This document shows, in pieces, positions 27,587 to 35,841 of a stretch of DNA of 64,000 nucleotides. The notes beneath the pieces were generated by a model. It was not told the DNA's origin, made no database searches, and saw nothing but the letters and a program-made list of their open reading frames with translations. Source of the DNA: Cytophagaceae bacterium (GTDB lineage: Bacteria; Bacteroidota; Bacteroidia; Cytophagales; Spirosomataceae); contig JAIYBU010000050.1 of the NCBI GenBank assembly GCA_027488335.1, positions 1 to 64,000 of the forward strand. Direction: 5' to 3'. Position 1 is the stretch's first letter. The number at the start of each line of letters is the position of its first letter. A program made the position numbers and the translations under genes.

Positions 27587-27921
27587 TTTTGTATGTATAT
27601 ATATAGTTCAACCCACGAATGGGTTTAATGAAAACTTAGGCTTTAAGCCTAATGACTATTTGTTATTTTTGATGAAATAACAAATCTGTATCAATATTCC
27701 GTTAGGCATTAAATATTGGTAAAATACAGAATAACAGGTTTTTCATGCCATAGGTATGAAACATCAGTCATCTATAAAATTTCAATACTATCAATGACCG
27801 TGAGTATGAAATTATTCTACCATAGCGAAAAACGCTACTATTTTTACCCCAAATGAGATTAGATTTTTTCATGTTTCGGATAAAATATTAGTCACTTATC
27901 CTGACAAGTTTCACACCCATC
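27587..27921. repeat. palindrome-rich intergenic region
   Basis: A 335-base spacer between leftward purD and ricT. I see at least six stem-loops: 27610-27625 (AACCCA/TGGGTT), 27636-27652 (TTAGGC/GCCTAA), 27658-27685 (11-bp perfect), 27741-27760 (TTTCATGCC/GGTATGAAA), 27779-27813 (one bulge) and 27823-27837 (TAGCG/CGCTA). It resembles clustered REP-like elements. No ORF or RNA gene was recognised. Confidence 0.6.
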
Positions 27922-29214
27922 TTACGATTCGAGATACTTTAATAAATCTTTCCCGATATCGTTTCGGAAATATTTTCCGTCAAATATAATCTTTTTTTTT
28001 TTTTTTTTCGACTTTTTACGTGCAGAATTTAGCGTACGGGCCATTCCTGTCGTTACGATTACTCGACCACCGTTGGTTTGTACTGAACCATCCGTAGCGA
28101 TTTTTGTGCCAGCATGGAAAATAATCGTATCTTTTTCAGCTTCTGGAATCGTCATTACATCGCCTTTGCGATAATCTTCGGGATAACCCTTTGCCACCGA
28201 AACCGTTGCGATAGCCACTTTTGGGTTCACCGAAAGTTTGATTTTATCGAGTTTCCCATCAGCCGTTGCCTTCATTAATTTTACCATATCAGTCTTGATT
28301 CTTGGTAAAACTACCTCAGTTTCGGGGTCTCCCATGCGAGCATTGTACTCAATTACGTAAGGTTCACCATCAACGTTCATCAATCCAACGAAAATAAATC
28401 CTACATATTTGATGCCTTCGGCTTGTAGGCCTTCAAGTGTAGGTTTCACGATTCGTTCATCAACTTTGGCCAAAAAGTCGGCATCAGCAAAAGGCACTGG
28501 CGACACCGCCCCCATTCCACCTGTATTTAGGCCTTTATCATTTACGCCAATTCGCTTATAATCTTTGGCTTCGGGTAAAATCTTGTAGTTTTTACCATCA
28601 GTCAATACAAAAACCGAAAGTTCAATTCCCGATAAATACTGTTCGATAAGTACTTTGCTACTGGCATCACCAAATTTGGCCTCGGCGAGCATTTCATGAA
28701 GTGTCGTTTTGGCATCGGCCATTGATTCTGCAATGATTACACCTTTTCCTGCCGCCAAACCATCGGCTTTCAAAACGATTGGCAAAGATTGAGTTTCGAG
28801 ATAAGCCAAACCTTCCACAAGTGTGTCTTTCGTGAAAGTTTTTGAGGCTCCAGCAGGAATGTTGTATTTCTGCATAAAGGCTTTTGAGAAATCTTTACTT
28901 CCTTCAAGTCTTGCTCCTGAAGCATCAGGGCCAACGATTTTTATTTTTTTAAGAGCTTTATCTTTTCTAAAATAATCAACCACACCACGCACCAATGGCT
29001 CTTCGGGGCCTACGATTACCATTTCGATTTTGTGCTCTTTCACGGCATTACCAATGGCTTCAAAATCGTTTACACCAATTGGCAGATTGGTAGCGATTTG
29101 TGCTGTTCCAGCATTTCCTGGAGCAACAAAAAGATTTGTACAGTTTTTTGATTGTGCAATTTTCCAAGCAAAAGTATGCTCACGTCCGCCCGAACCAAGT
29201 ATTAGAATATTCAT
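27922..29214 (-). CDS. purD: phosphoribosylamine--glycine ligase
   Basis: A 430-residue ATP-grasp ligase of purine biosynthesis, joining glycine to phosphoribosylamine. The start MNILILGSGGREHTFAWKIAQS, the VGPEEPLVRG segment, LKADGLAAGKGVIIAE (ATP-grasp), NARMGDPETEVVLPR (metal/ATP site) and the C-terminal IIFDGKYFRNDIGKDLL are all PurD signatures. Near residues 402-408 a run of six Lys is encoded by 17 consecutive A on the coding strand (27992-28008 as T on the plus strand). The frame and spacing on both sides are normal, so the gene is intact as written. Confidence 0.93.
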   Translation of the reverse strand: MNILILGSGGREHTFAWKIAQSKNCTNLFVAPGNAGTAQIATNLPIGVNDFEAIGNAVKEHKIEMVIVGPEEPLVRGVVDYFRKDKALKKIKIVGPDASGARLEGSKDFSKAFMQKYNIPAGASKTFTKDTLVEGLAYLETQSLPIVLKADGLAAGKGVIIAESMADAKTTLHEMLAEAKFGDASSKVLIEQYLSGIELSVFVLTDGKNYKILPEAKDYKRIGVNDKGLNTGGMGAVSPVPFADADFLAKVDERIVKPTLEGLQAEGIKYVGFIFVGLMNVDGEPYVIEYNARMGDPETEVVLPRIKTDMVKLMKATADGKLDKIKLSVNPKVAIATVSVAKGYPEDYRKGDVMTIPEAEKDTIIFHAGTKIATDGSVQTNGGRVIVTTGMARTLNSARKKSKKKKKKIIFDGKYFRNDIGKDLLKYLES

Positions 29215-29378
29215 TGAAATTAGAATCTTTGTATTTTGAACTCGTAAAGTTCGTCAAGTTTTTTGTAAAATAATATTTTTCTATGCCAATCCTACATTTT
29301 AAAAAGACATATTAACACATAAATAACTCATATTCAATTATTTACAATTCTTATAAACTTTTATTTTGAATATATTCA

Positions 29379-29386
29379 TACATTTG
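29379..29386 (+). promoter_or_regulatory. -7 box upstream of the PQQ dehydrogenase gene
   Basis: TACATTTG fits TAnnTTTG, 45 bases before the ATG. No convincing -33 element at the expected spacing was seen, so this is weak. Confidence 0.35.
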
Positions 29387-29431
29387 TTTTAGCTATTCAA
29401 AGTTCGTAATATTGGTATTATTTTTCAGAAA

Positions 29432-31582
29432 ATGTCACGTTATTCTTCGACAATGCAAAAGTCATTCAGAAAACGATACTTGACTACTATTAGTGTTTTA
29501 GTAGTTTTTTTTGTATCATTTTTTCTTTTTTCCAATACAGAAAATATTGGTATAAACGATTGGCCAAGTTACAATGGTGGCAACGATTGCAATCATTATT
29601 CAGCACTCACACAAATTACACGAGAGAACGTTTCATCCTTGAAATTGGCTTGGGTTTACAGTTCGGGAGGAGCCGATACCCTAAAAAACACTACTCAAAT
29701 CCAATGTAATCCATTAATTATTAAAGGTATTCTTTATGGTGTTTCGGCTGGCTCACAAGCATTTGCCATAGATGCTGCATCGGGTAAAGAAATATGGAAA
29801 ACCGAGCTGAAAGATAATACTTTCAGTATGACCAGCCGAGGTGTAAGTTATTGGACAGACGGGCGTGATGAAAGAATATTTTTTGGTTACGGAGCTTTTC
29901 TATTCGCCTTGAATGCCAAAAATGGGCAGCCGATTGTATCGTTTGGTACGAAGGGAAAAATTCATCTAATTGATGGAATTAAACGCCCAGGTGCCGATGA
30001 ATACGTAGTTTTAAACACACCGCCTGCAATCTATAAAAATACGTTGATTGTAGGTATGAGAGTATCGGAAAGTGCCACAGCTTTGCTTGGTGATATTAGG
30101 GCTTTTGATGCACGAACAGGGAAAAAACTTTGGACATTTCATACGATTCCTCACCCTAATGAGTTTGGGTACAAGACATGGGAGAAAGATAATTATAAAA
30201 ATGTAGGCGGAGCGAATAATTGGATGGGAATGGCTATCGACCAAAAACGAGGGATTGTATATGCTCCAACTGGCTCAGCAGCATTTGATTTTTATGGGGG
30301 CAATCGAAAAGGAGACAATCTTTTTGCTAATTGTTTATTGGCTTTAGATGCCAATACAGGTAAAAGACTATGGCATTTTCAGACAGTACACCACGACATT
30401 TGGGATAGAGATATTCCTGCTCCACCAAACTTATTTACCATAACTCAACATGGAAAAAAAATTGATGTTGTGTCGGTATTGAGTAAGCAAGGGTTCACTT
30501 TTGTCTTTGACCGAGTAAGTGGTAAACCTATTTTTCCAATTGAAGAACGGGCGGTTATGGCTTCTACTATTAAGGGAGAGCAGACATCACCTACACAGCC
30601 GTTTCCAGTTTTGCCCGAGCCATTTACTCGACAAAGCTTTACTATTAACGATATAAACTCGTTTGCATCGAACAGAGAACAAATAGTTGAACAAATGAAG
30701 GAAGCCTCTACTGGTCAGGCTTTTATTCCATTAGGCAAAAATCGAACGGTTTTCTTTCCTGGAACCGATGGCGGAGCTCAATGGGGTGGTGCAGCGGTTG
30801 ATGAAAATAGTATTATGTATGTTCCTGCCAAAGAAAACCCGGTGTATAGTGCGTTGGTCGATGTAACTCCAATTAATAATAGCCCATCCAATTCTTCGGG
30901 TAAAAAGCTCTATCAAACCCATTGTATGACTTGTCATGGAGTTAATCGTGAGGGAAACGAAGATGGAACATTTCCGTCACTCCAAAACATTGAAACAAAA
31001 TATAATGAAACGGCTATTCTACAACTCATATCAAAAGGCCGTGGGCGTATGCCAGCCCTGACCCATATCAAAGCCGAAGAAAGCAAAGCAATTATTCAGT
31101 TTTTATTTGGCAAAGAGGCCTACATAAAAACAGTCAATAAGTCTAATCTTTCGGAAAGTCCATATAAAATTACGGGTTATAATCGCTGGTATGATAGTAA
31201 CGGTTATCCTGTAAGCACCCCACCTTGGGGAACACTCACAGCTATCAATATGAATAACGGGAAGCGTATTTGGCAAATTCCACTGGGAGAATATCCAGAA
31301 CTCACAGCAAAGGGAATTCCTGTAACTGGTACTGATAACTACGGAGGGCCAGCCGTTACGGCGGGAGGTATCCTTTTTATTGCAGCCACAAAAGACCATC
31401 AATTTAGAGCCATTGACCGAAAAACAGGGAAGATACTCTGGCAAGTAACACTACCAGCGGCGGGCTATGCTTCGCCAAGTGTTTATGTCGTTGGAGGGAA
31501 GCAATATGTGGTTATTGCCTGTGGTGGTGGTAAATTAAAAACACCATCAGGTGATAAATATTTGGCTTTTGCATTACCCTAA
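29432..31582 (+). CDS. membrane-anchored PQQ-dependent dehydrogenase with internal cytochrome c domain
   Basis: A 716-residue quinoprotein. One N-terminal helix (about 17-34) anchors or exports it. The propeller opens with DWPSYNGGNDCNHYSALTQI and LKLAWVYSSG, and contains AIDAASGKEIW, GDIRAFDARTGKKLW, YAPTGSAAFDFYGG, ALDANTGKRLWHFQ and WDRDIPAPPNL, as in glucose/quinate-type PQQ dehydrogenases. A c-type cytochrome is inserted at about 485-560: CMTCH at 498-502 and a likely Met ligand in GRGRMPAL. Propeller blades then resume (AIDRKTGKILWQV, GKQYVVIACGGG). It oxidises a sugar or alcohol in the periplasm and passes electrons to its own haem. Substrate unknown. Confidence 0.88.
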   Translation: MSRYSSTMQKSFRKRYLTTISVLVVFFVSFFLFSNTENIGINDWPSYNGGNDCNHYSALTQITRENVSSLKLAWVYSSGGADTLKNTTQIQCNPLIIKGILYGVSAGSQAFAIDAASGKEIWKTELKDNTFSMTSRGVSYWTDGRDERIFFGYGAFLFALNAKNGQPIVSFGTKGKIHLIDGIKRPGADEYVVLNTPPAIYKNTLIVGMRVSESATALLGDIRAFDARTGKKLWTFHTIPHPNEFGYKTWEKDNYKNVGGANNWMGMAIDQKRGIVYAPTGSAAFDFYGGNRKGDNLFANCLLALDANTGKRLWHFQTVHHDIWDRDIPAPPNLFTITQHGKKIDVVSVLSKQGFTFVFDRVSGKPIFPIEERAVMASTIKGEQTSPTQPFPVLPEPFTRQSFTINDINSFASNREQIVEQMKEASTGQAFIPLGKNRTVFFPGTDGGAQWGGAAVDENSIMYVPAKENPVYSALVDVTPINNSPSNSSGKKLYQTHCMTCHGVNREGNEDGTFPSLQNIETKYNETAILQLISKGRGRMPALTHIKAEESKAIIQFLFGKEAYIKTVNKSNLSESPYKITGYNRWYDSNGYPVSTPPWGTLTAINMNNGKRIWQIPLGEYPELTAKGIPVTGTDNYGGPAVTAGGILFIAATKDHQFRAIDRKTGKILWQVTLPAAGYASPSVYVVGGKQYVVIACGGGKLKTPSGDKYLAFALP

Positions 31583-32317
31583 TCAAAACTCAAACTTTCC
31601 GTCTTTTTCGGTTTTGTTGATGATGCTGAAAATTTCTTTTTTGCCTTTCAGAGAAATTCTGCGGGAAACTTCAACAGCCGAAGTAAAGTAGGCAATTTTA
31701 GTAAAAAGTTCGCCCTGCCCAAAAAAGTCTTTTTGAGTATTTAGTTCGCTAAGCGGAATCGGAATTGGGCTTAAATAGCTCAGTTCGGTTCGGTAGTCAA
31801 TGTAGCGTTGGATAGAATCTTGGCTACTTACAAAACGATAATCAAGCATTAGAGCCAAGCCTTCATCAAACCACGTCGGAATTTCTTGTTTGGTTTTCCA
31901 CCAGCCCAGTTTGGTCATGAGTTCATCGTGACACATTTCGTGGGCAATCACATCTATGTTTAAGCCATCTTGATTCAAGATTATCCACGAACCAAGGGGT
32001 GTTCCGATACTAAAACCCGCACCTTCAGTGGTTTTGGCGTATTTTTGGTAGGTTTCGGCATTTTTACAGAAAATAATTTTTGCTTTTCCGTTCTTACTTC
32101 CCCAAAAAGTCTTTAAACGTTTTTCGGCACTTTCTACATATTTTACTAACAAATCCTGTTGTTTTTTAGTGGTGTTTTGTTCAACAAAAATATTGGGTTT
32201 TATCTCTTGAAACGTATCATATTCTACGAAGAAGCAACGCATAAACTGCGGAAAAAACCATGCGAATAGCAAGGATAAAGTAATTACTGTATAAAGAAAG
32301 TATTTCAGAAACTTCAT
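31583..32317 (-). CDS. membrane-anchored putative zinc metallopeptidase (peptidase MA-like)
   Basis: A 244-residue protein with an N-terminal helix (KFLKYFLYTVITLSLLFAWF). The motif HEMCHDE (HExxH) is followed about 25-30 residues later by WFDEGLALML, the downstream Glu pattern of gluzincin/MA-like peptidases. A preceding IFCKNAETYQKYA and GTPLGSWIILNQDGLNIDVIAHE are typical of DUF-type collagenase-like MA domains. The start is set at 32317, where the signal anchor begins; an upstream ATG at 32371 adds 18 unlikely residues and lies in the promoter zone. Its stop abuts the end of the convergent PQQ gene exactly. The substrate is unknown. Confidence 0.7.
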   Translation of the reverse strand: MKFLKYFLYTVITLSLLFAWFFPQFMRCFFVEYDTFQEIKPNIFVEQNTTKKQQDLLVKYVESAEKRLKTFWGSKNGKAKIIFCKNAETYQKYAKTTEGAGFSIGTPLGSWIILNQDGLNIDVIAHEMCHDELMTKLGWWKTKQEIPTWFDEGLALMLDYRFVSSQDSIQRYIDYRTELSYLSPIPIPLSELNTQKDFFGQGELFTKIAYFTSAVEVSRRISLKGKKEIFSIINKTEKDGKFEF

Positions 32318-32358
32318 TTGATTGTTCTTGATATTTAGGTGAACTGAAAGTTCGCCCC

Positions 32359-32422
32359 ACAGGTATAACAAAACCTGTATCTGCGAAGTTATGTTATTCA
32401 GCGTTTATAACGTAACTTCGCA
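32359..32422. promoter_or_regulatory. two nested inverted repeats in a divergent promoter region
   Basis: ACAGGT (32359-32364) pairs with ACCTGT (32373-32378), and a 16-bp repeat with one mismatch runs from TGCGAAGTTATGTTAT (32382-32397) to ATAACGTAACTTCGCA (32407-32422). Both arms of the larger repeat contain TAACTTCG, which resembles the TAnnTTTG -7 box, one reading toward each of the divergent genes. Confidence 0.5.
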
Positions 32423-32459
32423 CAAAATTTTAATAATCTTACTTACAAAACTTATAAAT

Positions 32460-32897
32460 ATGTACTCAATCATCCAACCAATTCACTCATATTTGGCCTT
32501 TGCAGCATTGGCATTATTGGCAGCAGCTACTATCAACGGAATTATTGGCTCGACAAGCGAAAAAAGCTTTGAAGGTTCGCACCTCAAAATCAATAAATTT
32601 GCTTTGATAACAACACATACAATGTTTTTATTGGGCTTAATTTTACTATTTGTTTCACCAGGAGCTCAAGCAGCATTTGCTGACATGAAACTAACAATGA
32701 AAGATAGCATTTTAAGAAAAGCTTATATCGAACACCCTACTACAAATATTATAGCTGTGGCTTTAGTGACAATCGGCAATGCTCGTGTAAAACGTGCCGT
32801 TGGTAATGGTCGTAAATTTAAGCAAACTGCCATTTTCTTTGGTTTGGCATTGGTTTTAATTCTTAGCCGTATTCCTTGGTCAACTTGGTTAGGTTAA
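32460..32897 (+). CDS. small four-helix membrane protein (cytochrome b-like annotation in relatives), function unknown
   Basis: A 145-residue protein with four membrane helices (about 10-28, 45-66, 95-112 and 120-142). It contains His residues in or near helices (IQPIHSYLAF, ITTHTMFLLG, YIEHPTTNIIAVALVTIG), which would suit haem binding or a DUF-type membrane oxidoreductase subunit. The start at 32460 puts the first helix at the N-terminus; an earlier in-frame ATG at 32391 lies inside the inverted repeat. It precedes the CcmF-type haem lyase gene by 145 bases on the same strand, which fits a respiratory link. Confidence 0.6.
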   Translation: MYSIIQPIHSYLAFAALALLAAATINGIIGSTSEKSFEGSHLKINKFALITTHTMFLLGLILLFVSPGAQAAFADMKLTMKDSILRKAYIEHPTTNIIAVALVTIGNARVKRAVGNGRKFKQTAIFFGLALVLILSRIPWSTWLG

Positions 32898-33042
32898 TAT
32901 TTTTTTAGTCCACGGTTTACAGTCGATAGGCCGCAGTGGGAACTTCTAAGTTCTTAGATGTTTGCTATCTTCAATACAAACTAAACATAATTAATTTTGG
33001 TGTAAAATCGTTTTGATTCTATACCCGATTACGACATTTATC

Positions 33043-35583
33043 ATGTTAAGACCATACGTTGGAAATATCGGACATATTTCCGTGATTATCTCTTTTGTAG
33101 CTGCCCTTGTCTCGACTTATGCTTATTGGCAAGCTACTCGTCCGCAAGTTTTAAGTAGCAAACAAGTAACTGACCAATGGCTCAAATTTGCTCGTGGAGC
33201 ATTTTATGTGCATACGTTGGCCATTTTTACTATTTGTGCTTCTTTATTGAGTATTATTTTTAATCATTATTTTGAATATCATTACGCTTGGGACAACTCT
33301 TCGTGGAGTTTACCTTTTGGCTATGCTATTTCGTGTTTTTGGCAAGACCAGGAAGGTAGTTTCTTGCTGTGGATGTTCTGGAATGTTGTTTTAGGTGTTT
33401 TATTAATCAATACTACACTTCGTAAAACTCGCAATGCCAGTATTGAAGCTCCAACCATGACAATTTTTGCCTTGGTGCAAGTCTTCTTGGCTTCAATGAT
33501 TTTGGGTGTGGTACTTTGGGGAGATTTTAAGATTGGAAGTTCGCCGTTTTTGACTCTGAAAGAATCAATGCCGAATATTCCGATTTGGAAAACCAACCCT
33601 GATTTTGTACCAAAAGATGGCAATGGTTTGAATCCTTTGCTCCAAAACTATTGGATGGTGATTCACCCTCCTACCCTATTTTTGGGTTTTGCGATGACCC
33701 TCGTTCCATTTGCCTTTTGTATGGCTGGACTTTGGAAAAAACAATACACCGAATGGATAAAACCTGCATTACCGTGGACTCTGACAGCATCGGTTGTATT
33801 AGGAACAGGAATCATGATGGGTGGAATTTGGGCCTACGAAACACTAAATTTTGGCGGTTATTGGAACTGGGACCCCGTTGAAAATGCCGTTTATGTGCCG
33901 TGGTTAGTTTTGGTAGGAAGTTTCCACACCATGCTTATGGCTCGTAAGAATAGTACAGCTCTGAAATACACCATTATTTTGGTTATTGCTCAATTTATAT
34001 TGATTGTTTACTCAACGTTTTTGGCTCGTAGTGGTATTCTTGGCAATGCCTCGGTTCACTCATTTACTGATTTAGGACTTTCGGGGCAATTATTGATTTA
34101 TTTGTTAACTTTCATCGTTGTTTCGGTTGTACTTTCTACAATTCGTTGGAAACATTTACCACAAGATGAAGCCGAAATCTCGACTTTTTCTCGTGAATTT
34201 TGGGTATTTTCGGGCGTTTTGATGCTTTGCTTGGCGAGTTTTCAAGTAATTGTTACAACTTCGATTCCTGTTTATAATAAAGTAGGCGAAATTTTTGGAG
34301 CAAAACTCAACATGGCTTTACCCACTAATCAAGTCGAACACTTCACACAGTTTCAGATGTGGTTCTTCGTATTGATTACCGCACTTACGGGCGTTGCACA
34401 GTTTTTCTGGTGGAAACGTGTGCAGAAAGACAGCCTCAATAAATTGATTAACCCGCTTGTAATCAGCCTTTTAGTTTCGGCTTTAATTATCACTTTTGGA
34501 AAAGTAAATAACTGGAAATATATTATTTTACTAACATCAGCCATGTTTAGCATTGTGGCCAATGGCAGTATTTTATTAGATATTCTGAAAGGTAAATTTA
34601 AAGTTGCGGGCGGTGCCATCACACACATTGGTTTGGCCGTAATGCTTATTGGAATCATGTTTTCGTCGGGCTACTCAAAAGTGGTTTCTTTGAATTTTTC
34701 GGGAGCAAAAATCTTTACCAACGAAAGCGATAATAAAGAGAATGCGTTGTTGTGGCTCAATCGCCCAACTGAACTGAGTGAGTTTTCATTTACTTACAAA
34801 GGTCAGTTTGTTGATGTAAGAAATGCACCAGGTTATATCGAGAAGAAATATGTTTGGCCAGTTCCAGGTAGTAATTATAAAGGAATTGCCCGTGCAGATG
34901 TAGTTGATGGCGATAAAACGTATTTCAAACGTGGCGATACACTCGAATATGAAGCCGAAAATACGTATTTCCAAATTGAATATTCGGACAAAGACGGCAA
35001 GAAATTTAACCTTTACCCTCGTGTGCAAGACAACGAAAAAATGGGAACGGTGCTTTCACCCGATATTAAGAAATTTTGGAACAAAGACATCTATGCGTTT
35101 GTTTCTGGCCCACCAGTGGCCGAAGATGAGCGTGATTGGGGTCGCCCCGAAGAATTTGCGGTAGCCGTTGGTGATACTTTCTTTATCAATGATTACGTAG
35201 CGATTCTTGAAAACGTAGAAGGAATTAGAGAAGTAGATGGTATACAATTGGCCGAAGGCGATGCAGCGGCTCGTGCAACGGTAAAGGTTTTGGATAGAAA
35301 CGTAGCAGTTACGATGCGTCCAGTTTTTGCGATTCGTAACCGTGAAGTTTGGAGCAAACCCGAAGTAAACAACGAAATGGGACTTCGCTTACAACTATCT
35401 AAAATCGACCCAGTTTCGGGCAAATTTGCCTTTACCGTGAGTCGAGGCCAGCGAGAGTTCCTCGTGCTAAAAGCCACCGAAAAACCGCATATTAACCTCC
35501 TTTGGATAGGTTTCTTCATGATAATTGTGGGTATTACACTGGCAGCGGTTCGTCGTTTTCAGATTGTGGCGGCCGAAGGATAA
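33043..35583 (+). CDS. ccmF: cytochrome c-type biogenesis haem lyase CcmF/CcsA-like
   Basis: An 846-residue membrane protein with roughly 14 helices. The haem-handling motif NFGGYWNWDPVENAVYVPWL (WGxxWxWDxxE type) is present, with the paired His in VIHPPTLFLGFAM and LVGSFHTMLM as in CcmF. FWQDQEGSFLLWMFW is the typical CcmF first periplasmic segment. The last third is a large periplasmic domain, ending in a final helix (INLLWIGFFMIIVGITLAAV). CcmF attaches haem to apocytochrome c. ATG at 33043 is chosen; the frame extends to a TTG at 33013. Nearby cytochrome-bearing genes fit. Confidence 0.88.
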   Translation: MLRPYVGNIGHISVIISFVAALVSTYAYWQATRPQVLSSKQVTDQWLKFARGAFYVHTLAIFTICASLLSIIFNHYFEYHYAWDNSSWSLPFGYAISCFWQDQEGSFLLWMFWNVVLGVLLINTTLRKTRNASIEAPTMTIFALVQVFLASMILGVVLWGDFKIGSSPFLTLKESMPNIPIWKTNPDFVPKDGNGLNPLLQNYWMVIHPPTLFLGFAMTLVPFAFCMAGLWKKQYTEWIKPALPWTLTASVVLGTGIMMGGIWAYETLNFGGYWNWDPVENAVYVPWLVLVGSFHTMLMARKNSTALKYTIILVIAQFILIVYSTFLARSGILGNASVHSFTDLGLSGQLLIYLLTFIVVSVVLSTIRWKHLPQDEAEISTFSREFWVFSGVLMLCLASFQVIVTTSIPVYNKVGEIFGAKLNMALPTNQVEHFTQFQMWFFVLITALTGVAQFFWWKRVQKDSLNKLINPLVISLLVSALIITFGKVNNWKYIILLTSAMFSIVANGSILLDILKGKFKVAGGAITHIGLAVMLIGIMFSSGYSKVVSLNFSGAKIFTNESDNKENALLWLNRPTELSEFSFTYKGQFVDVRNAPGYIEKKYVWPVPGSNYKGIARADVVDGDKTYFKRGDTLEYEAENTYFQIEYSDKDGKKFNLYPRVQDNEKMGTVLSPDIKKFWNKDIYAFVSGPPVAEDERDWGRPEEFAVAVGDTFFINDYVAILENVEGIREVDGIQLAEGDAAARATVKVLDRNVAVTMRPVFAIRNREVWSKPEVNNEMGLRLQLSKIDPVSGKFAFTVSRGQREFLVLKATEKPHINLLWIGFFMIIVGITLAAVRRFQIVAAEG

Positions 35584-35644
35584 CTTGGAATATTAGTTAT
35601 TTTACGGGCGACGTTCCACCCACTGATTATCAGTTCATAGTCTT

Positions 35645-35678
35645 TCCCTTTTTGCTCATTGCAGAAAGGGATTTTTTT
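35645..35678 (+). terminator. intrinsic terminator after ccmF
   Basis: TCCCTTTTTGC pairs with GCAGAAAGGGA (one G-U pair), followed by seven T. It lies about 60 bases after the ccmF stop. Confidence 0.85.
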
Positions 35679-35841
35679 ATGCTTATATTTCTTCAAAAGC
35701 ATTTCTAACAGTACGCATAATTGAACCTTTCTACGATTCACTTATACTTTTATTTTAAATCAAATTAAATTCTCTGCATGGGGTATTGTGGCATACTTTT
35801 TGGAAAAGCATATTTTAGAAAATGATTAAGCGGTGACATTT

